This document shows, one piece after another, positions 41,398 through 54,148 of a stretch of 64,000 bases of DNA. Each line of letters opens with the position of its first letter. The first letter of the stretch is position 1. Source of the DNA: Eriocheir sinensis. Its lineage: Eukaryota > Arthropoda > Malacostraca > Decapoda > Varunidae. The stretch spans positions 1-64,000 of the forward strand of contig NW_026111836.1 in NCBI RefSeq assembly GCF_024679095.1, in the 5' to 3' direction. Below the pieces are notes generated by a model. It searched no databases, was not told the DNA's origin, and saw only the letters and a program-made list of their open reading frames with translations. Both the position numbers and the translations under genes were made by a program.

Positions 41398-41759
41398 CCG
41401 AGGTTATACCAGTGGATATGCCTGCGGCCCTTAATGACCATTTATATGTGGCATTTATGGGCACCCCAAGACAGGCATCAAGGCCCAGGCCCTCAACGAC
41501 CCACCACCCCTATGCCCGCCCAGCCAACCACACTCCCACCCGCCCAGCCAGCCACACTCCCACCCGCCCAGCCAGCCACCGGAGAACTGCACAACATCCT
41601 GCACAGGACGTTAACCTACTGGAGCAGATGTTTGAAGTGCAGAAGACACTCCACACTTCGGTGGAGAGGATGACCGACAGGCTGGAGCAAGCAATTGCTC
41701 GCGCTGGTTCAGAGATTGCAGCTGCTATACGGTGTGCTGCAGGTAAACTGCCACAGTAA
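41398..41759 (+). pseudogene. Harbinger partner gene, last exon, right copy
   Basis: Reads DMPAALNDHLYVAFMGT, two PTRPASH-type units, then VNLLEQMFEVQKTLHT and a helical C-terminus to the stop at 41759. The reading frame is continuous here, without the left copy's 17-bp deletion. Upstream, the exon is split by the SINE and the copy stops at 40964 inside the same exon, so its splice acceptor and earlier exons are absent. Not expressible as a complete protein. Confidence 0.72.
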
Positions 41760-41822
41760 TGTGCATGTTTATCTGCAGCACCCGCCTGCAGAGACCTCAT
41801 GTTTGACAACTTGAGGTCTCTG

Positions 41823-42610
41823 CAATGGATTGTATCCGGCGGCGACTCGGAGACAAGTACTGTTTTGATTTAACTCAGTTCCTTTTTCTATTTCAGAAAA
41901 ATAATACTGGCTGTCGTTTGGAGCCAAATGTGGTACCTGCTGGTAGAAAAAAAAGGATTTACCCTTTGCTGGTCAGATTTTAGGCTTGCGTCTGTGTGGT
42001 GTGTGTGACCAGTGAGGGCGAATGTGCGCAGGCTGCAGTCTCTAGGCAGCCCAAATGGACAAAACACAGCGTGGGAGGTTTCGTATATTTTTTGCCCAGG
42101 GCTTTATTTTGCTCTCCAGTAGCTTAAAATGATTTAACTTGCTGTCAAATAATTGTTCGTATTTTGACCTCTGGTCTTAAGATAAGTGTTTACCGACGCC
42201 CTCTCGCTGGAGAGGATGTCTGTAAATCTCTTATCTTAAGGCCAGAGGTCAAAATAGCTACAGGTACTTCAACTAGCAATTATTCAACAGCAAGTTCAAT
42301 CATTTTTAAGCTGCTGGGCAAAAAAATATGAAACCTCCCAAGCTGTGTTTTGCCCGTTTGGGCCGCTCAGGAGACTGTGGCCCGCGTCACATTCGCCCCT
42401 CAGTGGTCACACACCACACACAGACGCAAACCTTAAAACTTACCAGCAAAGCATAAATGCATTTTTTTCTATCAGCAGGTACTACGTTTGGACATAAGGC
42501 TCCAAACGACAGCCATTATTATTTTTTTCCAAAATAGAAAAGAGGAACCGAGTTAAGTCAAAACAGTACCTGTCTCCGAGTCACCGCCGGATAGCCAATA
42601 CGGTCCATTG
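41823..42610. repeat. 788-bp palindrome, right arm copy
   Basis: Mirror of 37076-37875, with CAATG at 41823 and CATTG ending at 42610. Confidence 0.88.
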
Positions 42611-43276
42611 ACGTACCCTGGGTAGCCAGGGGATTTATCCCCCGACTAGCCAAAGACCCAACTGTGCGGTGGACTTTCCCGATGCCTTCACATTGGGCGA
42701 GCCCACCATCAGTGACGGGTGACGAGCAAAGCCTACAGAACTCCTACACCTTGAAGGAGGAACAGTTATATTTTTATAATGTGGATAAGTAAGAGAACGG
42801 TTATATTTTTATAATGTGAAGTCAAAAGCTTTGGAATAATCACTGTGATATACATGTGTGTCGTTCATGTCACAAACACAAATAGCCATTGAATATATTT
42901 ATGCATTATGTATGTGTGATATTGGGAATCACTGTGATATACATATGTGTCATTCATGTCACCTAGTCAATATATTGTGTTACATTTGCATGTGATATCT
43001 GCAACTCCTGTGATAGGCTGTGGTAGTCTTTTTATCATGCATACTATTGTCAGAACTATGCATGGCACAGTTACTTGTAAGTTGTGCCACTGCTACTGGA
43101 CACTGTTCAAACAGGACAAGCTATTTAATGTGCAATATTGATGTAGGTTTTGTATACATTGTATGCAAACCCTGTTTTGGGTCTATTCGTTCATCTCAAC
43201 TGTGATATTTAGTAAAGACCTTTGGTACTGATGTTATTTGCTCCCGTTTCATCTCATACCAGACTCATATGTGCAA

Positions 43277-44215
43277 CTAAAGGTACAAATATGTATTTAA
43301 TTTGGTTTCATGGGTGGAATAAGGCAATTGAGGTAGAGAATGATTATTTTTATGTGAAAATAAATGCAAAATAATTTTGAATGATGAGTGTAAATACCTT
43401 GGATTAGTTATGTGCAAGCATTGGGGTATGGAGGGAGAGACAAGAGAAAGGGCATTGCAAGGAAGAAGGGTGGTAGAGTCTTTGGGACGTATCATGAATG
43501 GCAGAAGTTTGAGCATGGAGGTAAAGAGGGATTTGAGAAATACAGTAATAGTACCAACCCTCACATATGCTAGTGAAACATGAAAGTCAATAGGTCTAGA
43601 ATGCAGGCAGTGGAAAGGAGTTTTTTGAGAAGTGCTTGTGGTGTGACTAGAATGGCTGCAATGAGTAATGCAAGTGTGTATGAGCGTTTTGGAATAGGTC
43701 ATGGGGATGAGGGGAAGAAGTGAAGGGCAGACTTTAAAGTGGTTTGGTCACATGGAGCGAAGTGAGGAGAGTAAGAGTCTATGATATGTGAGTGAGAGGG
43801 AGGGAATGTTAGAGAAAATCTCCAGTGAAATGGAGATAGGGTGCAAGAGTACGTTAGGGAGAGGGGTGAAAGGTCCTTGAAACTTTGAGAAAGCAAGGGA
43901 GTGTCTGGAGAGATGGAAACTCGTCTGCCGTGGCCATCCCCTGGTGGGAGCTCATCCCTTTATTGTCGAAATAAATCCCTTATGCAATAGTTAACCAGTA
44001 GCATTTTCACTCTTTCAGCCCTTACACTGGTAAACTCTGGAGCAATCTTCCTTCATCTGTTTTCCTCCTGCCTACAACACACTATTTCAAGAGGAGAATA
44101 TTGATCAGGACACCCACAAATTGTCCTCTCCTCTTAACTCTTTATTGGAGCAGTGATTTGTATTTGGTTTTATTTTTTGTGCCCTTCCCTCGAGCTGCTT
44201 CCTTGCTTAACCCGT
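43277..44215 (+). pseudogene. RT fragments in the right arm (mirror of 35160-36096)
   Basis: 43377-43585 reads NDECKYLGLVM and PTLTYASET in the plus frame; 43960-44215 is the RT family A 3' end. Inherited with the arm. Confidence 0.75.
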
Positions 44216-44240
44216 ACAGTGTTTTGTGTGTGTGTTTATA

Positions 44241-44242
44241 TA

Positions 44243-44336
<94 letters not shown>
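44241..44336. repeat. (TA)n microsatellite, ~95 bp, right arm
   Basis: Pure TA dinucleotide, about 70 bp shorter than the left-arm tract. Confidence 0.95.
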
Positions 44337-44339
<3 letters not shown>

Positions 44340-45144
44340 CTTAGGGAAGTGTTTAGTACGTATATATACGCTTGCTCTTTTGAGCAATTTTACACCCTTT
44401 ATTTTTGTTTGTGTATGTAACATTGTTCATTGACAGTAAAAAGAAATATTTTTAAAAAGTTTTTTTGTGTTTCTAAAGAGATTCAAAATGGCCTTTCTGG
44501 ACAAGTGTACGCATTCCAGCAAGCCATTATACAAGAAGGTATGTTACTTTCTTGTAGGTAAAAAGAAATCATAATTATAGAAAAAAGTAATCACACATTA
44601 CGCAGTGATCCATATGCTTTTAATTTGATTAACCTGTGGTATGAACAGTACAGCTTCAGTTAGCACAACAGTCATTACAGTACATAGGATAAATAATTAC
44701 AGTCATAAACACAGGAAGATAATCACACAGGTCAGTCATATGCTTTTAATATGATTAAGGGGTTGTTGTGCCTTTGCCGGTAAATTGACTACCTCACTGC
44801 TGGGGTTCATCAGAATGTTATTTCATTGAAATGGGTTTTAGTTTTACCAGCAATGAGCACCTTCCCATTCCTCCATAAACATTCCTCGCCAACCTGGTTC
44901 ATCACTAATCAATATCCGCACTCCCTGGGCAAGAGTGCAGAATGCTGAGATACATGGGGTATGTGAGATGGACAAGTAGGGTACCAAACTAGGTGATGAG
45001 ACTGTGTGGTGTGGAGGTGGTGAACCTCTTGACCGAAGACGCTGAAGTTAGGGTTGACCGAAGATCTGCTGGGCAGCATGTTGGTAACCTCCACCACATG
45101 TCCATGGCTGAAACTCTCAGCGTCTTGCGGTGGGAAACGAGGGG

Positions 45145-45813
45145 TCTTTTCCGTTTGGCGTACAGCGCTAAAAGTAATTTTAATATAGATTTTTCTATGT
45201 ATTTTTGTCCGTAGAATCAGAATATCACATTATTTTTTTGGAGAAATTAACAGTTTTTGAGTTATTTGCCTTTAAAGTTATTTTCTTCCTATCTATTACT
45301 GAAGGAATTCAAACTTTAAAAGTCGTAATATTCAGTATTCCGTTTGCAAACCTTCAGCAGTCATGGAAACGCTTTGAAAATCCAATTCAAGGACTTTTTT
45401 TTTACTATTGAAAATATGGAATAATGTTTACGAAAGCGCGTCGCCTCTGGTGCTGGCCGCGGCGTGGCTGCAGGGTGTTGCGAAATACCTCCTCGCTGAA
45501 ATAAGTCACATATACATGAGGGGGGGGTCCAGGGAGGGGCGTAGCCCCCCCTGGTTATTAGGGGGGGTCGAGGGGGGCGCAGCCCCCCCGTTAGTAGGTC
45601 GTAAAGTTCGGTTGGAGTAGTTTAAATATGCACCCGACCCTAAGCCCTCTGCGAGCTATTTTGAGGCTGCGGCGGCTGCAGCGTAAAGGAAAATAACTTA
45701 AAAACTGTTCGTTTCTCCATAAAACGGTTGTCATATTCGGATTCTACGGACAAAAATACATAAGAAAATCTATATTAAAATTAATTTTAGCGCTGTACGC
45801 CAAACGGAAAAGA
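45145..45813. mobile_element. Foldback element, right arm copy
   Basis: Mirror of 33479-34153, same termini and G/C-rich centre. Confidence 0.8.
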
Positions 45814-46432
45814 TCCGAAACGAGTCCTATGGATCACCACATACACACATTCTGAAACACATGGTTAAGGAACAAGTTAAATGGCTACTGTGCATATGTG
45901 AGGTTAGTTATGTTATATGAAGCAGAGAAATGGCCAACAATTAAAGAGTTGAAGAGGATGATAAGCAAGTCAAAAGTACAGAGTGCTGAAATGTATAAGG
46001 TATGTGAGAGGGACAATTAGGGTATCAAACTAGGTGATGAGAATGTGTGGTGAGGAAGTGTTAGCCCCTGGTGCCTCTCTTGATCAAAGATGCAGAAGTT
46101 AAGGTTGACTGAAGATCTGGGCAGCATGTTGGTAACCCTCCACCAAGTGTCCATGGCTGAATTCTCTCAGCGTCTTGCAATGGGAGTACAGTCCTCTGGA
46201 TCGTACACACGCTGACCACTCGGCCACCGGTGCACCATACGCAATCTGCAGGTGTAAGCTGATATTAATTAGATATTAATAATAATTAACATAAATTCAG
46301 ATCAAGAAAGATGAGCATGTGGTCATTATGGTTTCTTGTTTTATTCTTATGCTCCAACTGTGAGTTCTGCACATTTACATATGAAAGCAATCTATTAATA
46401 ACTGCAAGGTCTACATATATGCCTACCTATAC

Positions 46433-47995
46433 TCAGGAAAAGAAGTTTCTAATAATTTCCTGCCTGACAACTTGACCAGGAACCTGTCTGTTGTCTCTCA
46501 CAGGCTGAACTGGTACTTCTTCTTCTTGCACAAGATCACCAACATAGGGAATGCGACGATCCACACAGTAGTTGTGCAGGAGCATGCAAGAAGTCGCAAT
46601 CTTCATTGTCTTCTCGGGGTCGTACTGCAAACTTCCTCCTGACTCGTGAAGGCACCTGAACCTTGACTTGAGGATCCCAAACGTCCGCTCAACAATGCAT
46701 CTTGTCCTTCGATGGCTCTGGTTGTAGCGTTCCTCCCCAGGTGTTGTCGGGTGTACAACTGGGGTCATCAGGAATGGCTCCAGAGGATACCCACTGTCTC
46801 CTGTGAAATGGAAAATTCATTAATTCATTATTCATTTAGCATAGGAACAATTTGAGTATGGGTAGCTGTGCCTTGGTGTTGTCAATAATGCTAAAAAATT
46901 GCAGTGATATTTTGTTACTTTTGTACTGATGGTAACCCAACTGTGGCTGGCTGCTTGTAATCACTAAGAAAGTTGTTGAACTGCCAGACCCTCATAATAA
47001 TACCATTTACTGTTGACATCATGTATAGACGAGCTTGATGAGTAACATGATGTGGCATTGACAATGTAGTGTTATGTGAGACAGTCTTTCCACTACGAAA
47101 TGCATGAAAACTATGTTAAAAATTTTAATGTCATATGCAGTTCTACTAAGAGTTTTGTTATCATAACAATATGACATGTCTAGAAGGTTAACATTCATTA
47201 ACATGTAATCACAAGATATAATATACAATTATGAGGTTTCTTCTATGCAGGCAAAAATCTGAACATGTAGGCATGTGGTACGAAAGCACAGGTAATTTGA
47301 TAGAATTACATGGAATATATAAGGAAACATACCTATTAAAAGAGCATCTCCAAAATGACCAGCAAGGAACCGCTGCTTAAGGGCACAGTGTCTCCATATA
47401 AAGGAATCATGTGTGCTCCCTGGGTAACTGGTGTCGTAGCTGATGATCTTGTTGTTGGTGTCACCCACAGCCAGTATATTTAGGAGTGGAATTGTTTCCG
47501 GTTGACATAAATCTCTTCATTTTCCTCTGGGGCCTTGATGCGAATGTGGGTTCCATCAATGGCACCTATCACTCTTGGAAAGTTACCAGTGCGTCTGAAG
47601 TCCTGCATAGCTCTGTTGATATCTATTGCTGTGGTTGGCATCTTTATCTCTTGACTGGCCTTTACACAAAGTACTTGAGTTACTTTGTCAATGGCCCTAC
47701 TAACACTTGATTGGTCCATTCCAACAGTGTCTCCAATAACAGTTTGGAAGCTGCCACTTGCAAAAAACCTTAGTGCAGCCAGAACCTGGGTGTGAGTTGG
47801 GAGTGCATGTGCCCTCCTGGTTCTCCTTTCCAGGTGGGGACGCAGCTCATCACAGAGCCTGATGATTTCTTGACGGGGAAATCTATACACCCGCAACAGA
47901 TGTTCATCACTAACGTGTAGTGGGTCAAGTGGGTCCCGATATCTCCTTTCTCTGCGCAGTCTGCGACTGAAAACGTATACCGCAACATACTCCAT
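46433..47995 (-). pseudogene. HARBI1-like Harbinger transposase, right copy, exon 1 frameshifted
   Basis: Exon 1 runs 47995-47333 and exon 2 46800-46433 with the same splice sites as the left copy. Exon 2 is open from GDSGYPLEPFL through CIVERTFGILKSRF to the stop at 46433. Exon 1 has lost one C in a short C run near 47486 (left copy ACTCCCTAAA, right ACTCCTAAA), which creates a stop right after NRKQFHS, between the first and second catalytic aspartates. The rest of exon 1 continues in the shifted frame (GDTNNKIISYDTSYPGSTHD). So this copy is broken where the left one is intact, and the reverse. Confidence 0.88.
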
Positions 47996-48675
47996 CTGTG
48001 AAACACAGAAATAACCACATTACTAGAATTAAGTAGAACAACACCCTGCCCTTCCCAGCCCCAGTGACTCTTGCTACGCTCAAACAACGCTATTCATATG
48101 CATGGAAGCTTTAAGAACTCCATGGGATTAAGAAATATTGATGAAAACAACCCACATCACTGCCTCATGAGCCCTACCTTATTTCTCCATAACCAGCCCA
48201 CGTATCATCGTAATTGTCCTTCATGTGACTCTTGCTACGCTCAAACAACAATATTCATATGCATGGAAGCTTTAAGAACTCCATGGGATTAAGAAATATT
48301 GATGAAAACAACCCACACCACTGCCTCATGTGCCCTACCTTATTTCTCCATAACCAGCCCACATATCATCGTAATTGTCCTTCATGTGACTCTTGCCACC
48401 TTAATGTAAAGCTATACAAAGGTAGGAGCTCAAACACGTACCTTATATTGTGTATAGAGGTGGAGATGTGGATGAGGCGGAAACACTTCTTCAATGGCGA
48501 CGGGTTAGGACGGAAACTGGTCGGATCTAGCCCCGCTCCCGAGCAGTCAGGCTGAGGGGCACAAGATGGCGTCTAGGACGTTTTTTGAACATCGCACGGG
48601 GCAGCACTTGCGACCACAATGGCGGATTTAGGACCAAATGTTGAGATACGACCGTTTGAGCATCCGCCGCCAGGA

Positions 48676-48850
48676 GCTTTCCCCAAGACCACCCACATGC
48701 TGTCCTGAAGACCACCCATCAACGTGGACTCTAAAGGAACTGTCAAAGGGAAATCAAGAATGAGCTTCCAGGCGCAGCATGAGCCAAGAATAGACGGCGC
48801 CAGTATAAACACTTGCCTGCACCACGTCGGGCTTGGGCCAACCACCACTG
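48676..48850 (+). mobile_element. SINE fragment abutting the outer right breakpoint
   Basis: AAGACCACCCACATGCTGTC, GCGCAGCATGAGCC and GGCGCCAGTATAAACACTTG match the body of the SINE at 41032-41397. Head and tail are missing; the fragment starts exactly where arm homology ends. Confidence 0.7.
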
Positions 48851-48954
48851 TTCCTATGGCTATTTATTACCCACAAAAAATGGAAATGTGTACATTTCAG
48901 GATAAATAAAAGTACGATGAAAGAGAAGGTTTTTGCCTTAGGCCAGTATTTATG

Positions 48955-49880
48955 TTATGACTACAGTACCCTCTCGAGTTTCATGCTCGCTTCATTCCGA
49001 AGGTGTAGCGCTAAACTCGAGGGTCGCGAAACTCAAGGTATTGAAAACACTGAAAAAGCGCTTATTTGTTCCGACCCGTGGAGGTTTTTTTTATATTTTT
49101 TTTTATGTGGCTTTTGGCGCCGGTAAACTATCCATCTGAGCCTAATGGTCGGCCCCGAGCCTGTCATGGCGCAGGCAACTGTTTATAGTGGTGCCATTAT
49201 AATTGGGTCATGCTGCCCCCCGGAGCTCACTTTTTTTCCTCCTGTACTCCCTTGTTATCTCAAAATACGTACCTTGGAAAAAGAAAGAAAACAGAAAGAG
49301 AGGACAGGTCATTTTAAAGCCACAGATGAAGCCGTACGATTGGCTGAGCTCTGAAAACATGCTTGTGATTCGCTGGGAGTCTAATGACGTCATCGCCGGC
49401 GCTCACCCAATCAGCGGCCTCACTGCCTTATTAACCCGTAGGCTTCGGCTATGGGAAAGCTGAGAAGTGCCCGAGAAACGACAAAATAACTCTGTATTTT
49501 GAGACTAAGAAAAGAGCATGGAACGTACATCAGAGTACTCCTCTCATAACCATAAAACCGTTACAAATATTTACTTTTACTCAAACTCCATTCTTTTTGG
49601 GTGATGTCTGTTACAAAATAAAGAGTCTCGTGATGCGTGGCAGCTAGCCGAGAGTCGCTTGTTGTGTACTACAGAGAATTTGCCAAGCGATCACTGTATG
49701 GATAGCTAATTCTGTATGCCACGACCTTACAGCACCACCTATGACAAAAAAGCCCACCTCAATATCACCCACCCACCACATTGACCTAGGGCATTCATGG
49801 TGGGTTGCACTATGCCATCACCGCCTACAATTAGCTCGAATTAGGCGTTTTATGGCGAGCCCTTTTTAGGGTCCACCGTA
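48955..49880. other. Repeat-like DNA, possible Tigger-type terminus
   Basis: CTACAGTACCCTCTCGAGTT at 48960-48979 resembles a pogo/Tigger end; a similar phrase occurs at 25434-25475. No matching second end was found. No gene recognised. Confidence 0.35.
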
Positions 49881-51600
49881 CCACAGCCACGACTCGTGAA
49901 AGCCTAAAAAAGGGTCTGTCCACGTTCTTGGGTTAAGGAGGGCGCTGGGGGGGGGGTCCCTCCTGGGCACACAGTATGCCCTATGGCTTTGAAATTTTAG
50001 TATGTTGTTTGTTGGTGTAAGTGTATGACATTCTGTGAATTTTGTGAAATTTTGCAGAATGTGTAGAGGAGACTCAAACAAAGCATAAAATCTTATTTTT
50101 GTTTCACAGACTTTAGTTGAAAAAAATATACCATAGAAACTTTGTGTATAGATCTACATTTCTCATTTTGTAATTTTTTTCATTTTTTGTTCTGGCTTAA
50201 AAAAATTGAAATTCATTTTCACTAATAATTTTCTCCACTTTTTCTTCCGTTTTCTTTTTACATTTTAAAAAAATGTACAAAATGAGAAAAATTGCCGTTT
50301 AGTTGTAGATTATATTGATACTTTACAAAAGACTGTCAGACGTTTTGTCGATTTTGTGAAATTTTTTTTGTGTAAAAAACAAATTTTCAAGATTTTGGCT
50401 CCTTAAGATTTTTTTTTCCATTTCATGTGTCTTGCCATTTGTATTCATTTGATTGTCATGAAATGTTCACATATGATTGTTTATACCTTGTTCACTTACT
50501 GGGCCGCCAGTGTGCTGAGCAGATGTTTCACTTGTTGCATATTGGTACATCTGTGGCTGAATAGCCCTTTTCTATAAACTTTTACAAACATGAGTATATA
50601 AACAATTTGTGGGTAAATTTGTATTTATTATGACTGCAGATGTGTTGCAATGGTACCAGGTAATAAGTTCAAAATGATAAGGTGATAAATATATAGCTAT
50701 GTAAAGGCATCCAAAATACATTTAAAGTTTGGTGACATTTTGCTTCCAAATATAAGCATTTCATTATGTAACAGTAATCAACTGTAGAGGCAAATGCCCC
50801 TCATATCAAACAACGTAAAAAAAAAAAAAAAAAAATCCTAATAAATGAAAATCTTGCTTTCATAACAGAAAAAATAATGCTCCAGATCACTACTTACTAG
50901 TACTTGGAATATTAGATTATCCCAATGGTTGATTTATTATAGTGTTTTTTACTGAACTGTAGAGGGAAATACCACTCCGCAAATAACGTAAAAAAAAAAA
51001 AAAAAAAAATTCTGATAAATTAAAATTTTGCTCATTACAGAGAAGAAAATAATGTTCCTTATCCTGCTCTTCATCTGTTTCTAACTCGTCACTTTCCTCG
51101 GAGAGCTCATCATCTGGGTCATCTGAACTGACAAAAAACCTGAATCATCTGAATCACCAGATGAGGTATCCGATCGCCCTCCTTAAAAGACGGTCGGGTT
51201 CATTTCTGTTGAAAAGGAGGGGAAAAAAACATTATTAATAGTTTTTTTATGTACAGCTCATCAAAATGTAAGATATTGTATCGACACAAACTCGTATAAT
51301 AATCATGAAAACTACACCAAATAGCAGAACAAGACTATATCGTCAGTGCGTCGCGAACTGGTACATATATGCGCCAACCCATGCCTGGTACATTGGTGCA
51401 CCAATACGCGGCAGAGGGAAAAAATATTAGTGGTCCGCGATTTGGTATATATTTGTACCGTGGATTTTTACACTATACTACAGGCTATCCTCTTAATGGT
51501 ACATAACCTCTCTGCAAAAGTCCAATGGACACTGTCGTGGTGGCCGGTGGGCGACCTGAAAGTTCCTCGGAGCAGGCAATAGCGCTGAGTTGCCAAACGA
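49881..51600. other. AT-rich gene-free stretch with a ~105-bp direct repeat
   Basis: 50770-50875 and 50955-51060 are related (ACTGTAGAGG, AACGTAAAAAAAAAAAAA, GATAAATTAAAATTTTGC against a similar phrase). Near 51180-51070 the minus strand reads SSDDPDDELSEESDELETDE, an acidic stretch of the kind seen at the start of piggyBac-type transposases, so a decayed copy is possible. Nothing else recognised. Confidence 0.4.
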
Positions 51601-51889
51601 GATTAATGTGTTAACAGGCATTAAAACTATCAAGCTTGCAGCTTTGGTCGCTGGATATTGTCCATTTACGTGTAGTTCTGTCTGAGTATTGTTACGAATA
51701 TCGCTTCAGATTTACTTAGGTTAGTTCAAAAGACATATTTATCAATGAATATATTATATTGCATTAGCTTATTATCAGTACACGCACTATTTGCCTGACC
51801 CGGTGGCCTGTGGCTTGCCTTCGGTGCACCCACCACCACCCTGATCCCTCCACCAACTTCAGTTTCCCCGTCCTAGGGCTCAACGCATT

Positions 51890-52510
51890 CAGGCTAAAAA
51901 TCGGGCAAACAGAGTACTAGGTTTCATCTCAAGGAGCGTGAGCAATAGGAGCGCTGAAGTCATCCTCAAACTTTACTTAGCACTAGTTAGACCTCATCTC
52001 GATTATGCAGTTCAGTTCTGGTCCCCCTATTATAGAATGGATATCAAGATGTTAGAATCTGTACAGAGGAGGATGACAAAGATGATTCAGGGGGTGAGAA
52101 ACTTGCCTTATGAAGACAGGCTGAAGCAGTTAAATCTACACTCTCTAGAAAGGCGAAGGTTGTGAGGAGACTTGATCGAAGTTTATAAATGGATGAAGGG
52201 ATTTAATAAAGGGGATGTCAATAAAATTTTGAGTGTGAAAGAGCCAGGTAGGACGCGTGGCAATGGTTTTAAGTTAGACAAATTCAGATTCAACAAAGAC
52301 ATAGGCAAGAATTGGTTCACCAATAGAGTGGTGGACGAATGGAACAGGCTTGGGAGCCATGTTGTGGGTGCCAATACCATAGATACATTCAAGAAGAGGT
52401 TAGATAAAGCCATGGATGGTGAGGTAAGGTGGGGTTGAGTGTACAGGAGCTGCCTTGTATAGGCCAACCGGCCTCTTGCAGACTCCTTACGTTCTCATGT
52501 TCTTTTTTTT
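51890..52510 (+). pseudogene. 5'-truncated non-LTR RT with one nonsense codon
   Basis: NRVLGFISRSVSNRS, YLALVRPHLDYAVQFWSPY, LNLHSLERRRL, then TGA at about 52163-52165, then GDLIEVYKWMKGFNKGDV and TIDTFKKRLDKAMDG, a stop at about 52436 and the family terminus CAACCGGCCTCTTGCAGA. This is the region after the RT palm. Same 3' terminus as 39015-39258. Confidence 0.82.
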
Positions 52511-52899
52511 GTTTTTTTTTTCAGCACATGACTTTGTGGCCCAATGTCCACCACTGGTGTTAGTGTTGAAGTGAGGCATCGAGACAGTTGCTGTGGTCAG
52601 TACTTGTTCCGTCCCTGCTGCCGCTGACTTCAGGACTCCTTGGTGCATCCCTCGCCTTGCCTGCTCAATTGGTCACTGAGTGTGGCTTTGAAGCAACCTC
52701 GCCACCTTCTCCAGCATCTCTGAGGTTCCTCAAGGCCAGCCAACTCCTCACATCCAGAGTAGTGTTGCAGTGGAGGCTGCAAGGCGGGACAGCAGCTGGA
52801 GTGGCTGGGATCAGCAAGAGCAGACTGCTACTGGTGTGAGGTTCAGGAGTGATAAAAAACACCACCAACACAACCACCAACAACAACAACAACTGCTGG

Positions 52900-54148
52900 C
52901 CTCTTCATCCACAAAGGGGGAAGTTTGAATTTCAGAAGTGTGAGAAGATCTGAGAATGAGAGCAAGTTTACTGACCAAAGCCAAGAGTGTGAGAAAAGAC
53001 ATGCAGGGAAGGATGACCTCAACAAATACACCCACACACTCTGGTGTAAGACCTCATGAAAGTCGGGAGTGTGGCAAAAGGTTTAGTAATAGGAGTAACC
53101 TCAAACATCACACCGTTACACACACTGGTGCAAGAAACCATGAGTGTGAAGTTTGTGGGAAATGTTTCAATCAGAAGGGTCACCTCAACACACACACCCT
53201 TACACACACCAGTGCAAGAAATCATGAGTGTGAAGTTTGTGGGAAATGTTTCAGTCAGAAGGTTACCCTCAACACACACACCCTTACACACACTGGTGCA
53301 AGAAACCATGAGTGTGAAGTTTGTGGGAAATGTTTCAATCAGAAGGGTACCCTCAAATTACACACCCTTACACACACTGGTGAAAGAAATCATGAGTGTG
53401 AAGTTTGTGGGAAATGTTTCAGTCAGAAGGTTACCGAAGGTTACCCTCAAATTACACACTCTTACACACACTGGTGAAAGAAATCATGAGTGTGAAGTTT
53501 GTGGGAAATGTTTCAGTCTGAAGGGTAACCTCAAGAAACACTCCCTTACACACACTGGTGAAAGAAATCATGAGTGTGAAGTTTGTGGGAAATATTTCAG
53601 TCAGAAGGGTCACCTCAAATTACACACTCTTACACACACTGGTGAAAGAAAGCATGAGTGTGAAGTTTGTGGGAAATGTTTCATTCAGAAGAGTAACCTC
53701 AAATTACACACTCTTACACACACTGGTGAAAGAAAGCATGAATGTGAAGTTTGTGGAAAATGTTTCAGTCAGAAGGGTACCCTCAAATTACACACTCTTA
53801 CACACACTGGTGAAAGAAATCATGAGTGTGAAGTTTGTGGGAAATTTTTCAGTCAGAAGGGTACCCTCAAGAAACACACCCTTACACACACTGGTGAAAG
53901 AAATCATGAGTGTGAAGTTTGTGGGAAATGTTTCATTCGGAAGGATAACCTCAAATTACACCTTGTTACACACACTGATGCAAGAAGTCATGAGTGTGAA
54001 GTTTGGGAAAAGGTTCAAACTGAAGAGTATATTGGACAGGCACGTCTTCAGACACTCTGGTCATAAAGGGTTCAAGTGCGATGTTTGTGGGAAACGTTTC
54101 ATGACTAAGTGTGAGATTGTCAGGCACATGAAGGTCCACTTCTCCTGA
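52900..54148 (+). pseudogene. Tandem C2H2 zinc-finger array (~13 fingers), frameshifted
   Basis: About 12 fingers of the form HECEVCGKCFxQKxxLKLH with TGERN/TGARN linkers, one every 84 bp, followed by a final FKCDVCGKRFMTKCEIVRHM and stop at 54146-54148. Such arrays bind DNA, one finger per ~3 bp, in transcription factors. The frame is broken twice: a 10-bp tandem duplication of GAAGGTTACC at 53426-53445 and a 2-bp loss in TTTGGGAAAAGG near 54003. Finger 1 has lost its first cysteine (HESREC), and an earlier finger remnant (SQECEKRHAGKDDLNKY, about 52965) is in yet another frame. Between fingers the backbone is nearly invariant while the residue before the leucine varies (H, T, N). No KRAB, BTB or ZAD domain seen. 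Likely a recently dead member of a large family, unless assembly errors explain the shifts. Confidence 0.8.

Larger units (their letters stand above)
40964..48675. repeat. Right arm of the ~7.7-kb inverted duplication
   Basis: Reverse complement of 30619-38399. Distinctive differences: a 366-bp SINE at 41032-41397, shorter (TA)n, one copy of the 313-bp unit, two instead of four 24-bp units, no 17-bp deletion in the partner gene, and a one-base deletion in transposase exon 1. Outer flank at 48676 is a SINE fragment. Confidence 0.93.
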
